DNA of 34,114 nucleotides. Source: Mycolicibacter longobardus (GTDB lineage: Bacteria > Actinomycetota > Actinomycetes > Mycobacteriales > Mycobacteriaceae). Shown one piece after another: positions 16,109 through 23,703 of this stretch. Position 1 is the stretch's first letter, and each line of letters begins with the position of its first letter. Under the pieces are notes generated by a model, which was not told the DNA's origin, made no database searches, and was given only the letters and a program-made list of their open reading frames with translations. The DNA is taken from assembly GCF_002102265.1 (NCBI RefSeq), contig NZ_LQPG01000036.1, forward strand, positions 1 through 34,114. The letters are read 5' to 3'. Position numbers and translations under genes: made by a program.

Positions 16109-16764
16109 AGCACGATCGCCGTCAGTACCAGACCGTTCGACACCGACCATCGCCCACGCAGCTCCGTGAGCGCAGGACCGGACAGCGCCGCGGGGTCGAT
16201 CAGGATGCGCGAGACGAAACTGCCGTCGGGGCCGAAGGTGATGTGGGCGTCCTCGAAGCCCAGCCACCGCCTGGTCAGCGGAAACCACGCCTTGTAGGTG
16301 GCCTCCTTGGCGCAGAACAGGATTCGGTCCCAGTGCCACTCCTGCGACAGAGCGGCGAGCTCGTCTCGTTCGGCGGGCAGACTGACGGCGTTGAGCACGC
16401 CGTCGGGCAGCACGTCGTGCGGTTCGGCGTCGATGCCCACCGATCGCACCTCGGTGCTGCGGCCCACCACCGCGCCGCGGAAGCCCGCGCAATGCGTCAG
16501 GCTGCCGACGACGCCGTCGGGCCAGGACGGCTCGCCCTTCTCTCCCTTGAGGATCGGGACCGGCGGCTGACCGAGCTCCTCCAGCGCCAGCCGGGCGCAG
16601 TAGCGCGCGGTGATGAACTCGTTGCGGCGCTTGGCGACCGAACGCGCGATCAACGGTTCTTCCTCGGGCAGCGGGGCCAGGCCGGGCGGGTCGTCGTAGC
16701 GTTCGGCCCAGGCCAGTGGTCCCACCGGCGCGTGGTCCAGCACCATGTCCAGCAGCTTGCTCAT
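16105..16764 (-). CDS. pptT: 4'-phosphopantetheinyl transferase PptT
   Basis: This 219-residue Sfp/EntD-type enzyme transfers phosphopantetheine from CoA to carrier proteins of polyketide, mycolate and siderophore synthesis. Mg-binding residues appear in GIDAEPHDVLP (D112, E114), and the KEA motif in CAKEATYKAW (153-155). The block ILKGEKGEPSWPDGVVGSLTH contains the CoA-contacting segment. Nearly every motif is as in M. tuberculosis Rv2794c PptT, an essential drug target. The ATG at 16764 overlaps the phosphoesterase stop (ATGA), which fixes the start. The truB GTG overlaps its own stop, so three genes are translationally chained. Confidence 0.96.
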   Translation of the reverse strand: MSKLLDMVLDHAPVGPLAWAERYDDPPGLAPLPEEEPLIARSVAKRRNEFITARYCARLALEELGQPPVPILKGEKGEPSWPDGVVGSLTHCAGFRGAVVGRSTEVRSVGIDAEPHDVLPDGVLNAVSLPAERDELAALSQEWHWDRILFCAKEATYKAWFPLTRRWLGFEDAHITFGPDGSFVSRILIDPAALSGPALTELRGRWSVSNGLVLTAIVL

Positions 16765-17726
16765 CGCGCCTGCCGTTGCCGTAGCCGGTCGGCGAACTTC
16801 GCGCTGGCTTCGCGCATCTCTTCGGTGATGACGAAGTGGCCGCCGAACTCGTTGAGGTAGCCGGGCGGATACTGCGGGTCCGGCAGCACCTGGCGCAGCC
16901 ATCGATGCGGCCGGCGGCGGCGCCACTCCCGCGGGTAGCCCACCGAGACCTCTTCGAAGCGCACCCCGTCATAGAAGGTGGTGCGCGGGATGTGCAGGTG
17001 GCCGTAGACCGAGCAGGTCGCGTTGTAGCGGGTGTGCCAGTCGGCGGTTTCGACGGTGCCGCACCACAACGAGAACTCCGGGTAGAACAGCGCGTCGCAG
17101 GGCTGCCGCACCATCGGGAAATGGTTGACCAGCACGGTCGGCGTCATCCAGTCGAGGTCTTCGAGCCGCTTGCGGGTAGTGGCGACCCGGTCGCGGCACC
17201 ACGCGTCGCGGGTGCCGTAGGGCTCCGGAGACAGCAGGAACTCGTCGGTGGCCACCACGTTGTTCTCCCGCGCGATCGCGAGACCTTCGGCCTTGGTGGT
17301 CGCTCCGGCCGGCAGGAAGGTGTAGTCGTACAGCAGGAACATCGGCACGATGGTGGCCGGGCCGCCCTCCTCGGTCCAGACCGGGAAGGGATGTTCCGGG
17401 GTGATGACGCCCATCTGGTCGCACATGTCGACCAGGTAGTCATAGCGGGAGCGCCCGAATATCTGCATCGGGTCCCTGGTGGTGGTCCACAGTTCGTGGT
17501 TGCCGGGCACCCAGATCACCTTGTCGAACCGTTTGCGCAGCAGATCCAGCGACCAGCGGATCTCGTCGGTGCGTTCGGCGACATCGCCGGCGACGATCAG
17601 CCAGTCGTCGCCGGTGGCCGGATGCAGCGACTCGGTGATGGGCTTGTTGCCCATGTGGCCGGTGTGCAGGTCGGATATCGCCCACAGGGTTGGGCCGTTC
17701 GCGGCCCTCGGCTCGTGGGTGGTCAC
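16761..17726 (-). CDS. Metallophosphoesterase (Rv2795c-like)
   Basis: This 321-residue calcineurin-like metallophosphoesterase has all the metal-binding motifs: DLHTGH (19-24), GDVAE (47-51), GNHE (75-78), a later NHFP and YGHLH. No signal peptide or membrane segment is seen. The start is GTG at 17726 (VTTHEPRAANG), after which the conserved LWAISDLH follows directly; an extension to 17849 would be composed of translated repeat DNA. It is the first gene of the phosphoesterase-pptT-truB unit, as in M. tuberculosis. In that species the neighbouring gene has been linked genetically to PptT as an opposing (phosphopantetheinyl) hydrolase, so removal of the phosphopantetheine arm is the most interesting possible function. 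I state this from memory. Confidence 0.88.
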   Translation of the reverse strand: MTTHEPRAANGPTLWAISDLHTGHMGNKPITESLHPATGDDWLIVAGDVAERTDEIRWSLDLLRKRFDKVIWVPGNHELWTTTRDPMQIFGRSRYDYLVDMCDQMGVITPEHPFPVWTEEGGPATIVPMFLLYDYTFLPAGATTKAEGLAIARENNVVATDEFLLSPEPYGTRDAWCRDRVATTRKRLEDLDWMTPTVLVNHFPMVRQPCDALFYPEFSLWCGTVETADWHTRYNATCSVYGHLHIPRTTFYDGVRFEEVSVGYPREWRRRRPHRWLRQVLPDPQYPPGYLNEFGGHFVITEEMREASAKFADRLRQRQAR

Positions 17727-17739
17727 GAGGTTCGAGCCT

Positions 17740-17850
17740 AGCGGCGATCGCGAGAACGGCGGAGCCGGGCGAAGCGGGTCGCCGCCATCAGCACAGCGGC
17801 GATCGCGAGGACAGCGGAGCCGGGCGAAGCGAGTCCCAGCCATCGGCATA
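17740..17850. repeat. Two-copy tandem repeat, ~55-bp unit
   Basis: Unit 1 (17740-17794) and unit 2 (17795-17850) both begin AGCGGCGATCGCGAG and contain CGGAGCCGGGCGAAGCG. They differ at a few positions, mainly near the 3' end. The repeat lies between the divergent phosphoesterase and DUF3558-like genes, starting 14 bases upstream of the former's GTG. It resembles short GC-rich intergenic repeats of mycobacteria, but I cannot assign a named family. Confidence 0.7.
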
Positions 17851-17865
17851 GTAGGTACAGAAAAT

Positions 17866-17879
17866 TGAAACGTGTTCTA
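17866..17879 (+). promoter_or_regulatory. KstR-type operator
   Basis: TGAAACGTGTTCTA fits the KstR consensus TNNAACNNGTTNNA at every fixed position. KstR is the TetR-family repressor of cholesterol catabolism in mycobacteria. The site lies 74 bases upstream of the DUF3558-like gene. A hairpin (GTGGC/GCCAC, 17892-17905) and a -10-like TACACT (17912-17917) follow. The M. tuberculosis counterpart of the downstream gene, Rv2799, is to my recollection in the KstR regulon. Confidence 0.65.
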
Positions 17880-17952
17880 ACCTTCGCAGTAGTGGCACAC
17901 GCCACAACTTGTACACTCCCGGCAGTACACCCGGGCGGAAGCGAGGAGTGCC

Positions 17953-18534
17953 ATGCTCACCAAACTGCGTCTGATCACCGCGTTCAGCGCGCTGGTGCTG
18001 GCCGTCGTAATGGTCTGGCAGCAAACACCGCCGAGCAGTGTCGCCGGCAGGTCCGGGGTGCAGCTGCGCTCCACCGCGATGCCGCTGGCGCCGCCGCCCA
18101 CCTCCAGCAAGCCGGTGAACATCACCAACCCGCGTCCCTTCGACGCCTGTGAGGACATCCCCTACGACGTCATCGCGCAGCTCGGACTGGCGTACACCCC
18201 GCCCAAGCCGGTGGAGGGTGTGCGCTGCGAGTACGACGCGGGCAACTACCAGATGGCCGTCGAGACGTTCATCTGGCGCAGCTACGACGAGACCCTCCCG
18301 CCCGACGCGATCGAGATGGATATCAATGGGCACCGGGCGGCGCAGTACTGGGTGATGAAGCCCACCGAGTGGAACAACCGGTGGTGGTTCTCCTGCATGG
18401 TGGCGTTCAAGACCAGCTACGGGCTGATCCAGCAGTCGCTCTACTACTCGCCGGTGTACTCCAACCCGGATGTGGACTGCCCCACCGAGAACCTGATGCG
18501 CGCCCACCAGCTGGCGCCGCACTACAAGTACTGA
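17953..18534 (+). CDS. DUF3558-like exported/membrane-anchored protein (Rv2799-like)
   Basis: The product has 193 residues. An N-terminal hydrophobic segment (~8-24, after MLTKLR) is an uncleaved anchor or signal peptide without a lipobox Cys. A Pro-rich linker (~42-56) leads to a DUF3558-like domain with four Cys (DACEDIP, RCEYD, SCMV, DCPTEN), probably forming two disulfides outside the membrane. The ATG at 17953 has GAGGAG four bases upstream. Ligand and function are unknown; DUF3558 proteins are usually secreted lipoproteins of actinobacteria. It lies 9 bases before the CocE-type hydrolase gene and downstream of a KstR-type site, suggesting a sterol-linked two- or three-gene operon. Confidence 0.8.
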   Translation: MLTKLRLITAFSALVLAVVMVWQQTPPSSVAGRSGVQLRSTAMPLAPPPTSSKPVNITNPRPFDACEDIPYDVIAQLGLAYTPPKPVEGVRCEYDAGNYQMAVETFIWRSYDETLPPDAIEMDINGHRAAQYWVMKPTEWNNRWWFSCMVAFKTSYGLIQQSLYYSPVYSNPDVDCPTENLMRAHQLAPHYKY

Positions 18535-18543
18535 TCCTCCGGG

Positions 18544-20178
18544 GTGAACACCGCTTCGCGCCGCACCGGACCGCGCCCTACCGATGTCGTTCTGAACCGT
18601 GCGCTGCGGCGCCTGCCCGCGCCCACCACCGGCTACACCGTCCACCGGGAACACATTCCGATGCGCGACGGCGTCACCTTGCTGGCAGACCACTACCAGC
18701 CGACCGGCGAGGTGGCCGGCACCCTGCTGGTTCGCTGCCCCTACGGGCGGGGTTTCCCGTTCGCGCTGGTGTTCGGCCGGATGTACGCCGCCCGCGGCTA
18801 CCGGGTGATCCTGCAGAGTGTTCGCGGCACCTTCGGCTCGGGCGGCGTGTTCGAGCCGATGGTCAACGAGGCCGCCGACGGCGCCGACACCGTGGCCTGG
18901 CTGCGCGCCCAGCCGTGGTTCACCGGCACCTTCGGCACCATCGGGATTTCGTATCTCGGATTCACCCAATGGGCGCTGCTGGCTGACCCGCCGCCGGAAC
19001 TGGCGGCCTCCGTGATCACCGTCGGGCCGCACGATCTGTACCAGTCGACCTGGGGCGTGGGGTCTTTCGCGCTCAACGACTTCCTGGGCTGGAGCCACTT
19101 AGTGGCCCACCAGGAGGACCGGCCGCGGATCCGGGCCGGTATCCACCAGCTGACCGCCCAACGCAAGGTGAAGCGCGCGGCGGCCGGCCTGCCGCTGGGC
19201 GCGGCCGGCCGGGCACTGCTGGGCAGTGGGTCACCCTGGTACGAATCATGGGTCGAACACCCCGACCGCGACGACCCGTTCTGGGACGCCCTGCGCCACC
19301 CGGCGGCGCTGGAGCGCTCGCAGGTCCCGGTGCTCTTGCTCGGCGGCTGGCAGGACCTGTTCCTGGAACAGACCCTGGCCCAGTACCGGGCGCTGCGCGA
19401 CCGCGGCGTCGACGTGGCGATGACCATCGGCCCCTGGACGCACACCCAGATGTTGACCAGCGGCCTGGGCCGGGTCACCGCCGAATCGCTGCAGTGGCTC
19501 GACATCCATCTGCGCGGCTCCGCCGCAAACCCTCGACCGACCCGCGTCCGGATCTACGCGGCCGGTCGGGGTTGGGAGGACCGGCCGGATTGGGCCCCGG
19601 CCGATGCCGCGCACGCCTGGTACCTGCAGCCAGGCGGCACGCTCGCCACCACCGCACCCGACCCGACGGGGCCGGCGGTCTCCTTCCGTTTCGACCCCGC
19701 CGACCCGCCGCCCACCGTCGGGGGCCGGCTGCTGTCCCCGGCCGGCGGCTACCGCAACGACGGCCGGCTGCACCGCCGTCACGACGTGCTCAGCTTCACC
19801 GGCGCGGCATTGACCGACGATCTGGACGTCTGCGGTGTTCCGGTGCTCGAGCTGGACCACAGCTCGGACATCGCCGATGTCGACCTGTTCGTCCGGGTCA
19901 GCGAGGTCAACGCCAGAGGCCGCTCGGTCAACGTCACCGACGGCTACCGGCGATTGCGGCAACACACCGGTCCGGTGCGCATCGAGTTGGACGCCATCGC
20001 ACGGCGTTTCGCCGCAGGCTCGCGGATCCGGGTGTTGATCGCCGGCGGCAATCACCCTCGGTACGCGGCCAACCTCGGCGGCGGCGACGCGCCGATCAGT
20101 GCAACCCGGACCCGATCGGCAGTGCACACGGTGCGGTTCGGCGAATCACGGTTACTGCTGCCCGCGGACGGCCGATGA
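18544..20178 (+). CDS. CocE/NonD family hydrolase (Rv2800-like)
   Basis: This 544-residue hydrolase has an X-Pro dipeptidyl-peptidase S15-type alpha/beta fold (PF02129) followed by a C-terminal jelly-roll (PF08530). The nucleophile elbow GISYLG (134-139) supplies Ser136. RDGVTLLADHY (41-51) and the RCPYGRG and SVRGTFGSGG segments are typical of CocE enzymes, which cleave esters or amides such as cocaine or beta-lactam side chains. The natural substrate is unknown. No signal peptide is visible, so it is probably cytoplasmic. It starts with GTG at 18544, shortly after the DUF3558-like gene, and its stop overlaps the next gene's ATG (ATGA). Confidence 0.9.
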   Translation: MNTASRRTGPRPTDVVLNRALRRLPAPTTGYTVHREHIPMRDGVTLLADHYQPTGEVAGTLLVRCPYGRGFPFALVFGRMYAARGYRVILQSVRGTFGSGGVFEPMVNEAADGADTVAWLRAQPWFTGTFGTIGISYLGFTQWALLADPPPELAASVITVGPHDLYQSTWGVGSFALNDFLGWSHLVAHQEDRPRIRAGIHQLTAQRKVKRAAAGLPLGAAGRALLGSGSPWYESWVEHPDRDDPFWDALRHPAALERSQVPVLLLGGWQDLFLEQTLAQYRALRDRGVDVAMTIGPWTHTQMLTSGLGRVTAESLQWLDIHLRGSAANPRPTRVRIYAAGRGWEDRPDWAPADAAHAWYLQPGGTLATTAPDPTGPAVSFRFDPADPPPTVGGRLLSPAGGYRNDGRLHRRHDVLSFTGAALTDDLDVCGVPVLELDHSSDIADVDLFVRVSEVNARGRSVNVTDGYRRLRQHTGPVRIELDAIARRFAAGSRIRVLIAGGNHPRYAANLGGGDAPISATRTRSAVHTVRFGESRLLLPADGR

Positions 20179-20663
20179 AGCAGCTGTACCAGCGCAGCAG
20201 CACGGCGACGACGGCCGACCGCCTGGACCGGAGTCTCCGCGATGCGATCAACGCCCATGCCGAGGCGAACCAGCTCGGCAATGTGCTGGCCGATGTCACC
20301 ACCGCCTGCGAGACCCGTAGCGTGCGCCTCTACAAGAACGGGCTGCTCGCCAGGATCACCGGCTCGGGCGACCCGGACCGCGAACACCGGACCCTGGTCC
20401 TGCTGACGCCCCGGTACCTGGTCATCGCCGTGACCGGTGAAAAGCGGGGGATACACGTCCGCTCCGCGCGCCTCGAGACGATCACCCTCAACTCCAGCCT
20501 CGGGCTGGTGGCCGACTCCGGCATCACCGTCGCGGCGCGCTGGTCCGGCGCAGTCGCCGAGCAGGCGACCGCGGCGTTCCATCTCGGCCTCGGCGATGAT
20601 CAGGCCGGGCGGACGTTCTCCAGCGTGCTCAGCGACGCCGTCACCAACGCGAAAGCGCGCTAA
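20175..20663 (+). CDS. Unrecognised 162-residue protein coupled to the CocE hydrolase
   Basis: I do not recognise this gene. Its ATG at 20175 overlaps the CocE stop (ATGA), which fixes the start and argues that it is real. The N-terminal ~45 residues look helical. The middle (~50-125) alternates strand-like segments, RTLVLLTPRYLVIAVTG and VRSARLETITL, in the style of bacterial PH-like domains. The C-terminal ~30 residues look helical (FHLGLGDDQAGRTFSSVLSD). There is no signal peptide, membrane segment or cysteine cluster. A PH-like adaptor working with the hydrolase is a guess. Confidence 0.7.
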   Translation: MKQLYQRSSTATTADRLDRSLRDAINAHAEANQLGNVLADVTTACETRSVRLYKNGLLARITGSGDPDREHRTLVLLTPRYLVIAVTGEKRGIHVRSARLETITLNSSLGLVADSGITVAARWSGAVAEQATAAFHLGLGDDQAGRTFSSVLSDAVTNAKAR

Positions 20664-20691
20664 GGCCCCTTCGCCTATCTGTCCGCCGACG

Positions 20692-22059
20692 TCACGCGGC
20701 CGGTACCGCAGCGCAGTTCGGGGTGCTCGGCACACCGTTGAAGCGATCGCTGACCCACGCCATACTCCGCTCACCGTCGACGAACTGCGGCAGCAGGATA
20801 TTGATGTCCATCTTGTTCAGGAACGGCGGCGCCTCATTGGTCCACAGTTCGACATCGGCACCCTGCTTGCACCAGTCGCGCACCGTGTCAACGGCAGACG
20901 TGTAGGGGGACAATGGATCCCAGCGGTTGTGCGAGATATAGACCGGGCCTTTGGGTTTGATGTTGCCGATCCGTTGCGAGGCGAAAATCGTCTTCAAGGG
21001 TTCGGACGAGGCCATTTCGTTCAAGTCACCTTTGAACCAGAACTGCAGATGGCGGAACGCGTAGTCGACACCGCCCTGCACCAGGCAGGTATGACCGCTC
21101 CAGTCCAGCATCTGCACTCCACGCGGGGTCAGCGCGTCCCAGATGGCCTGTTCGGTCTCCGGGTAGGACGCCTGGATGCCCCGCAGGAGGTAGCCGGCAA
21201 GCACGGCCAAGAAGTTGCCGTCCACGCCCGGGATCGCCTCGACGACGTTGGTCATCGGCGCGTTGGCGTAGGTACCCGCAATGTTGAGCTCCGGCGCGTA
21301 GCTGGATGCCAGCTCGGCCGCCGACAATGATGCCTGGCCTCCCGATGCCCAGCCCCAGAACGCAACCGGCCCGTGCGGATCCAGCGACGTACCGGGCAGC
21401 TTTTGGGCCGCGCGGGCCGCATCGATGAGCGCGGTTCCGGCAGCAACCCGGTTCAGGAACTGGGGTGACTGCGGTCCATGAGTGCCCAGTCCGACCCCGT
21501 CGGTCACCACAATGGCGAACCCACGGGCCAGCAGCGTGGCGATAAAGCCCTCTTCGTAGTTGAACGTCAGGTCGAAACCCTGCGAGAAATGGATGCCCTG
21601 ATCCAAAAGACGCGACGGGGCGCACTGCTCGCCGACCCCGTACGGGCCGGTCGCATACGCGATCAGGGGGCGTGGCCCGCGCCCCGGCCAGGGCACATCC
21701 GGCTCGATATAGGCCCCGGTGACCGCGACCGGATGTGCCTGAGCATCGGTGCTGCGGTACATGATTCGCGTTCCGGTCCCGACAAAGGCACCCAGCTGGC
21801 CAGACGGTTCCAGCACCAGCCGCAGCGGCTCGGTCCGGATCAGATCCCCGGGTCTGCCGGACGGAAGCGGATCCGGCGGCGTGTAGAACGCTTCGTACTT
21901 GATGTCGTCTGCGTTTGCCGGCGGGCCGGCCACCAGCGTGTGCGAACCGGCGACCACCAGCAACGTAGCCACCACCGCAGCCAATCTGCGGCATTCGATG
22001 CGCGTCCCCCACCGATGGATCCCCCCGGACAAGGCACCGCGATTCATCGAAACCCTCAT
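20692..22059 (-). CDS. Secreted LIP-family (PF03583) lipase homolog, probably without classical triad
   Basis: The product has 455 residues. A basic stretch, hydrophobic core (RRLAAVVATLLVVAGSHTLVA) and ANA-DD at ~48-52 make a signal peptide. The mature part follows the secretory lipase family: PLIAYATGPYGVGEQCAPS, IVVTDGVGLGTHG, NAPMTNVV and ISHNRWDPLSP. At the nucleophile elbow, where the family has G-Y-S-x-G-G, this protein reads GWASGG (236-241), placing Ala238 at the Ser position. No His is visible in the C-terminal stretch after WTNEAPP where the triad His is expected; the Asp in RWDPLSP remains. It may therefore be a binding protein, or use the adjacent Ser239. The ATG at 22059 is chosen for AGGAAGAG four bases upstream. 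It converges with the preceding gene. Confidence 0.8.
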   Translation of the reverse strand: MRVSMNRGALSGGIHRWGTRIECRRLAAVVATLLVVAGSHTLVAGPPANADDIKYEAFYTPPDPLPSGRPGDLIRTEPLRLVLEPSGQLGAFVGTGTRIMYRSTDAQAHPVAVTGAYIEPDVPWPGRGPRPLIAYATGPYGVGEQCAPSRLLDQGIHFSQGFDLTFNYEEGFIATLLARGFAIVVTDGVGLGTHGPQSPQFLNRVAAGTALIDAARAAQKLPGTSLDPHGPVAFWGWASGGQASLSAAELASSYAPELNIAGTYANAPMTNVVEAIPGVDGNFLAVLAGYLLRGIQASYPETEQAIWDALTPRGVQMLDWSGHTCLVQGGVDYAFRHLQFWFKGDLNEMASSEPLKTIFASQRIGNIKPKGPVYISHNRWDPLSPYTSAVDTVRDWCKQGADVELWTNEAPPFLNKMDINILLPQFVDGERSMAWVSDRFNGVPSTPNCAAVPAA

Positions 22060-22342
22060 TGGCTCTTCCTGTTCGGACGCTTGCACTTAGCGGCACGCAA
22101 GGACGCGCGCGATCACCTTGCGTCGGACGGTGATTCAGAACGGAATGCAAATCCAGCCGATGATCATTTGCAACCGGCTTGCCGTCAGCCAACAGAGGTC
22201 ACAGACTCGTGAACAGCGGCTTAGCGTTTCATAACTATTAGCTCCAGGCCGATCAGAACCATCCTCCGACTACGCGCACACACCCACCGCGGTGAGCGGA
22301 GCGCCGGTGAGATGCGTGATTGAAATCAGCTTGCGTTTTGCT

Positions 22343-22360
22343 GCATTCGACGGCGAATGC
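22343..22360. repeat. Inverted repeat GCATTCG-ACGG-CGAATGC
   Basis: Perfect 7-bp arms with a 4-base loop, in the upstream region of the sulfur operon. It could be an operator or the stem of a leader hairpin. Confidence 0.5.
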
Positions 22361-22375
22361 GCTGGTCATGCCCGG

Positions 22376-22404
22376 TTTGGCCGGCGCGGCCAAATGGCGG
22401 CCAT
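22376..22404. repeat. Two adjacent dyads upstream of sulfur operon
   Basis: TTTGGCC-GGCGC-GGCCAAA (22376-22394) is a perfect 7-bp inverted repeat. It abuts ATGGC-G-GCCAT (22394-22404), a perfect 5-bp dyad. They end 84 bases before the first ATG of the operon and may form a regulator binding site or a leader structure. Confidence 0.5.
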
Positions 22405-22488
22405 CTTGCCCGGCAATGAATCCTCGGCGTTGGATCTCGTGTCAACGCCAGATATCCGTTGTGCCACTTAACCGCCCGAGGAGCGCCC

Positions 22489-23703
22489 ATGTCCGTCATC
22501 ACGGAGCCGACAGCAGTCAGCGACCGGACCTTCGCCGATCTGCTCGCCACCGCTGACCGCGTGGCCGAACAGCTGCGTCAGACCGCTGCCGAGCGGGATA
22601 GGGCCAACGCAACGCCGCGCGCCGAGATCGAACTGCTGCGCGACAACGACTTACTGCAGGTGCAGGAACCGGTGGAATACGGCGGTTCTGGACTCGATTA
22701 CGCGCAGGCCGTCCAGATCACCCGACGTGTCGCCCGTGGCGACACGTCCATCGCCCACCTGCTGGGCTACCACTACGCCCAGACGCGGGTGGCCACCCTG
22801 TTCGGCACGCCCGCGCAGGCTGACGAGCAGTCCCGTCGCAACGCGGCCGAGAAGCTGTTCTGGGGCGGCATCCAGAACCCGCGTGGCAGCTCCGGTCTGG
22901 TCCTGACCCGCGACGGCGACGGCTTCCGTCTCAACGGCAATCGGACCTTCGCCAGCGGCGCCAGCACGGGTGATCAACTCTCGGTCACCGCATTGTTGGA
23001 CGGATCGCAGGTGTTTCTGTCACTCGACACCCGCGGCGGCCGACAGGGTTTCACCTTCCTCGACGACTGGGACAACATCGGCCAGCGCCTGACGGACTCC
23101 GGCGGCGTCCGCGTCGTCGATGCACGCATCGAACACCACGAGGTGCTCGGCGAAGAGCCGTTCACCGGTGGCACCCTGAGCCCCCACCAGACCCTGATCA
23201 CCCCGCACTGGCAGTTGGCCTTCGTCAACTTCTACGTCGGGACTGCCGAGGGAGCGCTCACCGAAGCCCTGCAATGGACCCGAGACCACGCCTCGCCGTG
23301 GGAGACCTCGGGCGTCGACCGGGCCACCGACGACCCCTACATCCTGCAGACCGTCGGCGAATTGGTCAGCCAGGTGCGCGCCGCGGCGCTGTTGGCCGAC
23401 CGGGCCGGCGATGCGCTCCAGGAAGCAGTCAACATCGGCCCCGCGCTCACCGAGGATCAGCGCGCCGACGCCGCGATCGCCGTCTATGAGGCGAAGTACT
23501 TCACCACCGAGGTCGGTCTCAAGGCCGCCAGTCAGCTCTTCGAGATCCAAGGGGCTCGCGCCACCACCAGCGCATACGGATTCGACCGGCATTGGCGCAA
23601 CTTGCGGACCCACACCCTGCACGACCCGGTGGCCTACAAGGCACGCGAGGTCGGTGACTGGGTGCTCAACCACCGGCACCCCGAGTTCTCGCTGTATCGC
23701 TGA
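22489..23703 (+). CDS. DszC/SfnB-like flavin monooxygenase of acyl-CoA dehydrogenase fold
   Basis: The product has 404 residues with acyl-CoA dehydrogenase fold and the C-terminal Acyl-CoA_dh_2 domain (PF08028). It resembles DszC (dibenzothiophene S-monooxygenase): TAAERDRA near the N-terminus, VEYGGSGLDY, GDTSIAHLLGYHY, GQRLTDSGGV, and the signature YGFDRHWRNLRTHTLHDPV close to the C-terminus. Members use FMNH2 and O2 for S- or N-oxygenation rather than dehydrogenation. The ATG at 22489 has GAGGAG five bases upstream; an in-frame GTG 30 bases earlier is not needed. It is the first gene of a four-gene sulfur operon. Its stop (TGA) overlaps the next ATG by one base. The actual substrate, dimethyl sulfide/sulfoxide or an aromatic thioether, cannot be told. 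Confidence 0.85.
   Translation: MSVITEPTAVSDRTFADLLATADRVAEQLRQTAAERDRANATPRAEIELLRDNDLLQVQEPVEYGGSGLDYAQAVQITRRVARGDTSIAHLLGYHYAQTRVATLFGTPAQADEQSRRNAAEKLFWGGIQNPRGSSGLVLTRDGDGFRLNGNRTFASGASTGDQLSVTALLDGSQVFLSLDTRGGRQGFTFLDDWDNIGQRLTDSGGVRVVDARIEHHEVLGEEPFTGGTLSPHQTLITPHWQLAFVNFYVGTAEGALTEALQWTRDHASPWETSGVDRATDDPYILQTVGELVSQVRAAALLADRAGDALQEAVNIGPALTEDQRADAAIAVYEAKYFTTEVGLKAASQLFEIQGARATTSAYGFDRHWRNLRTHTLHDPVAYKAREVGDWVLNHRHPEFSLYR

Larger units (their letters stand above)
22060..22488. promoter_or_regulatory. Divergent control region with several dyads
   Basis: This 429-bp gap between the divergent lipase-like gene and the sulfur operon has no credible gene and is less GC-rich than its flanks, with an AT-rich patch at ~22224-22243. 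Exact inverted repeats are present at 22146-22172 (TGCAAAT, 13-base gap, ATTTGCA), 22343-22360, 22376-22394 and 22394-22404. The last three form a cluster 85-146 bases before the operon's first ATG. TTGAAA at 22319-22324 is a possible -35. I see no riboswitch family that I can name. Confidence 0.5.

Noticed and set aside
16109..16972. A long N-terminal extension of TruB
   Set aside because: The extension reads through pptT in another frame. The GTG at 16108 in a GTGA overlap gives the normal TruB length.
22060..22488. A small gene on the plus or minus strand in the intergenic region
   Set aside because: Short frames there have no ribosome binding site, no similarity I recognise and poor codon pattern, whereas the region is rich in dyads.
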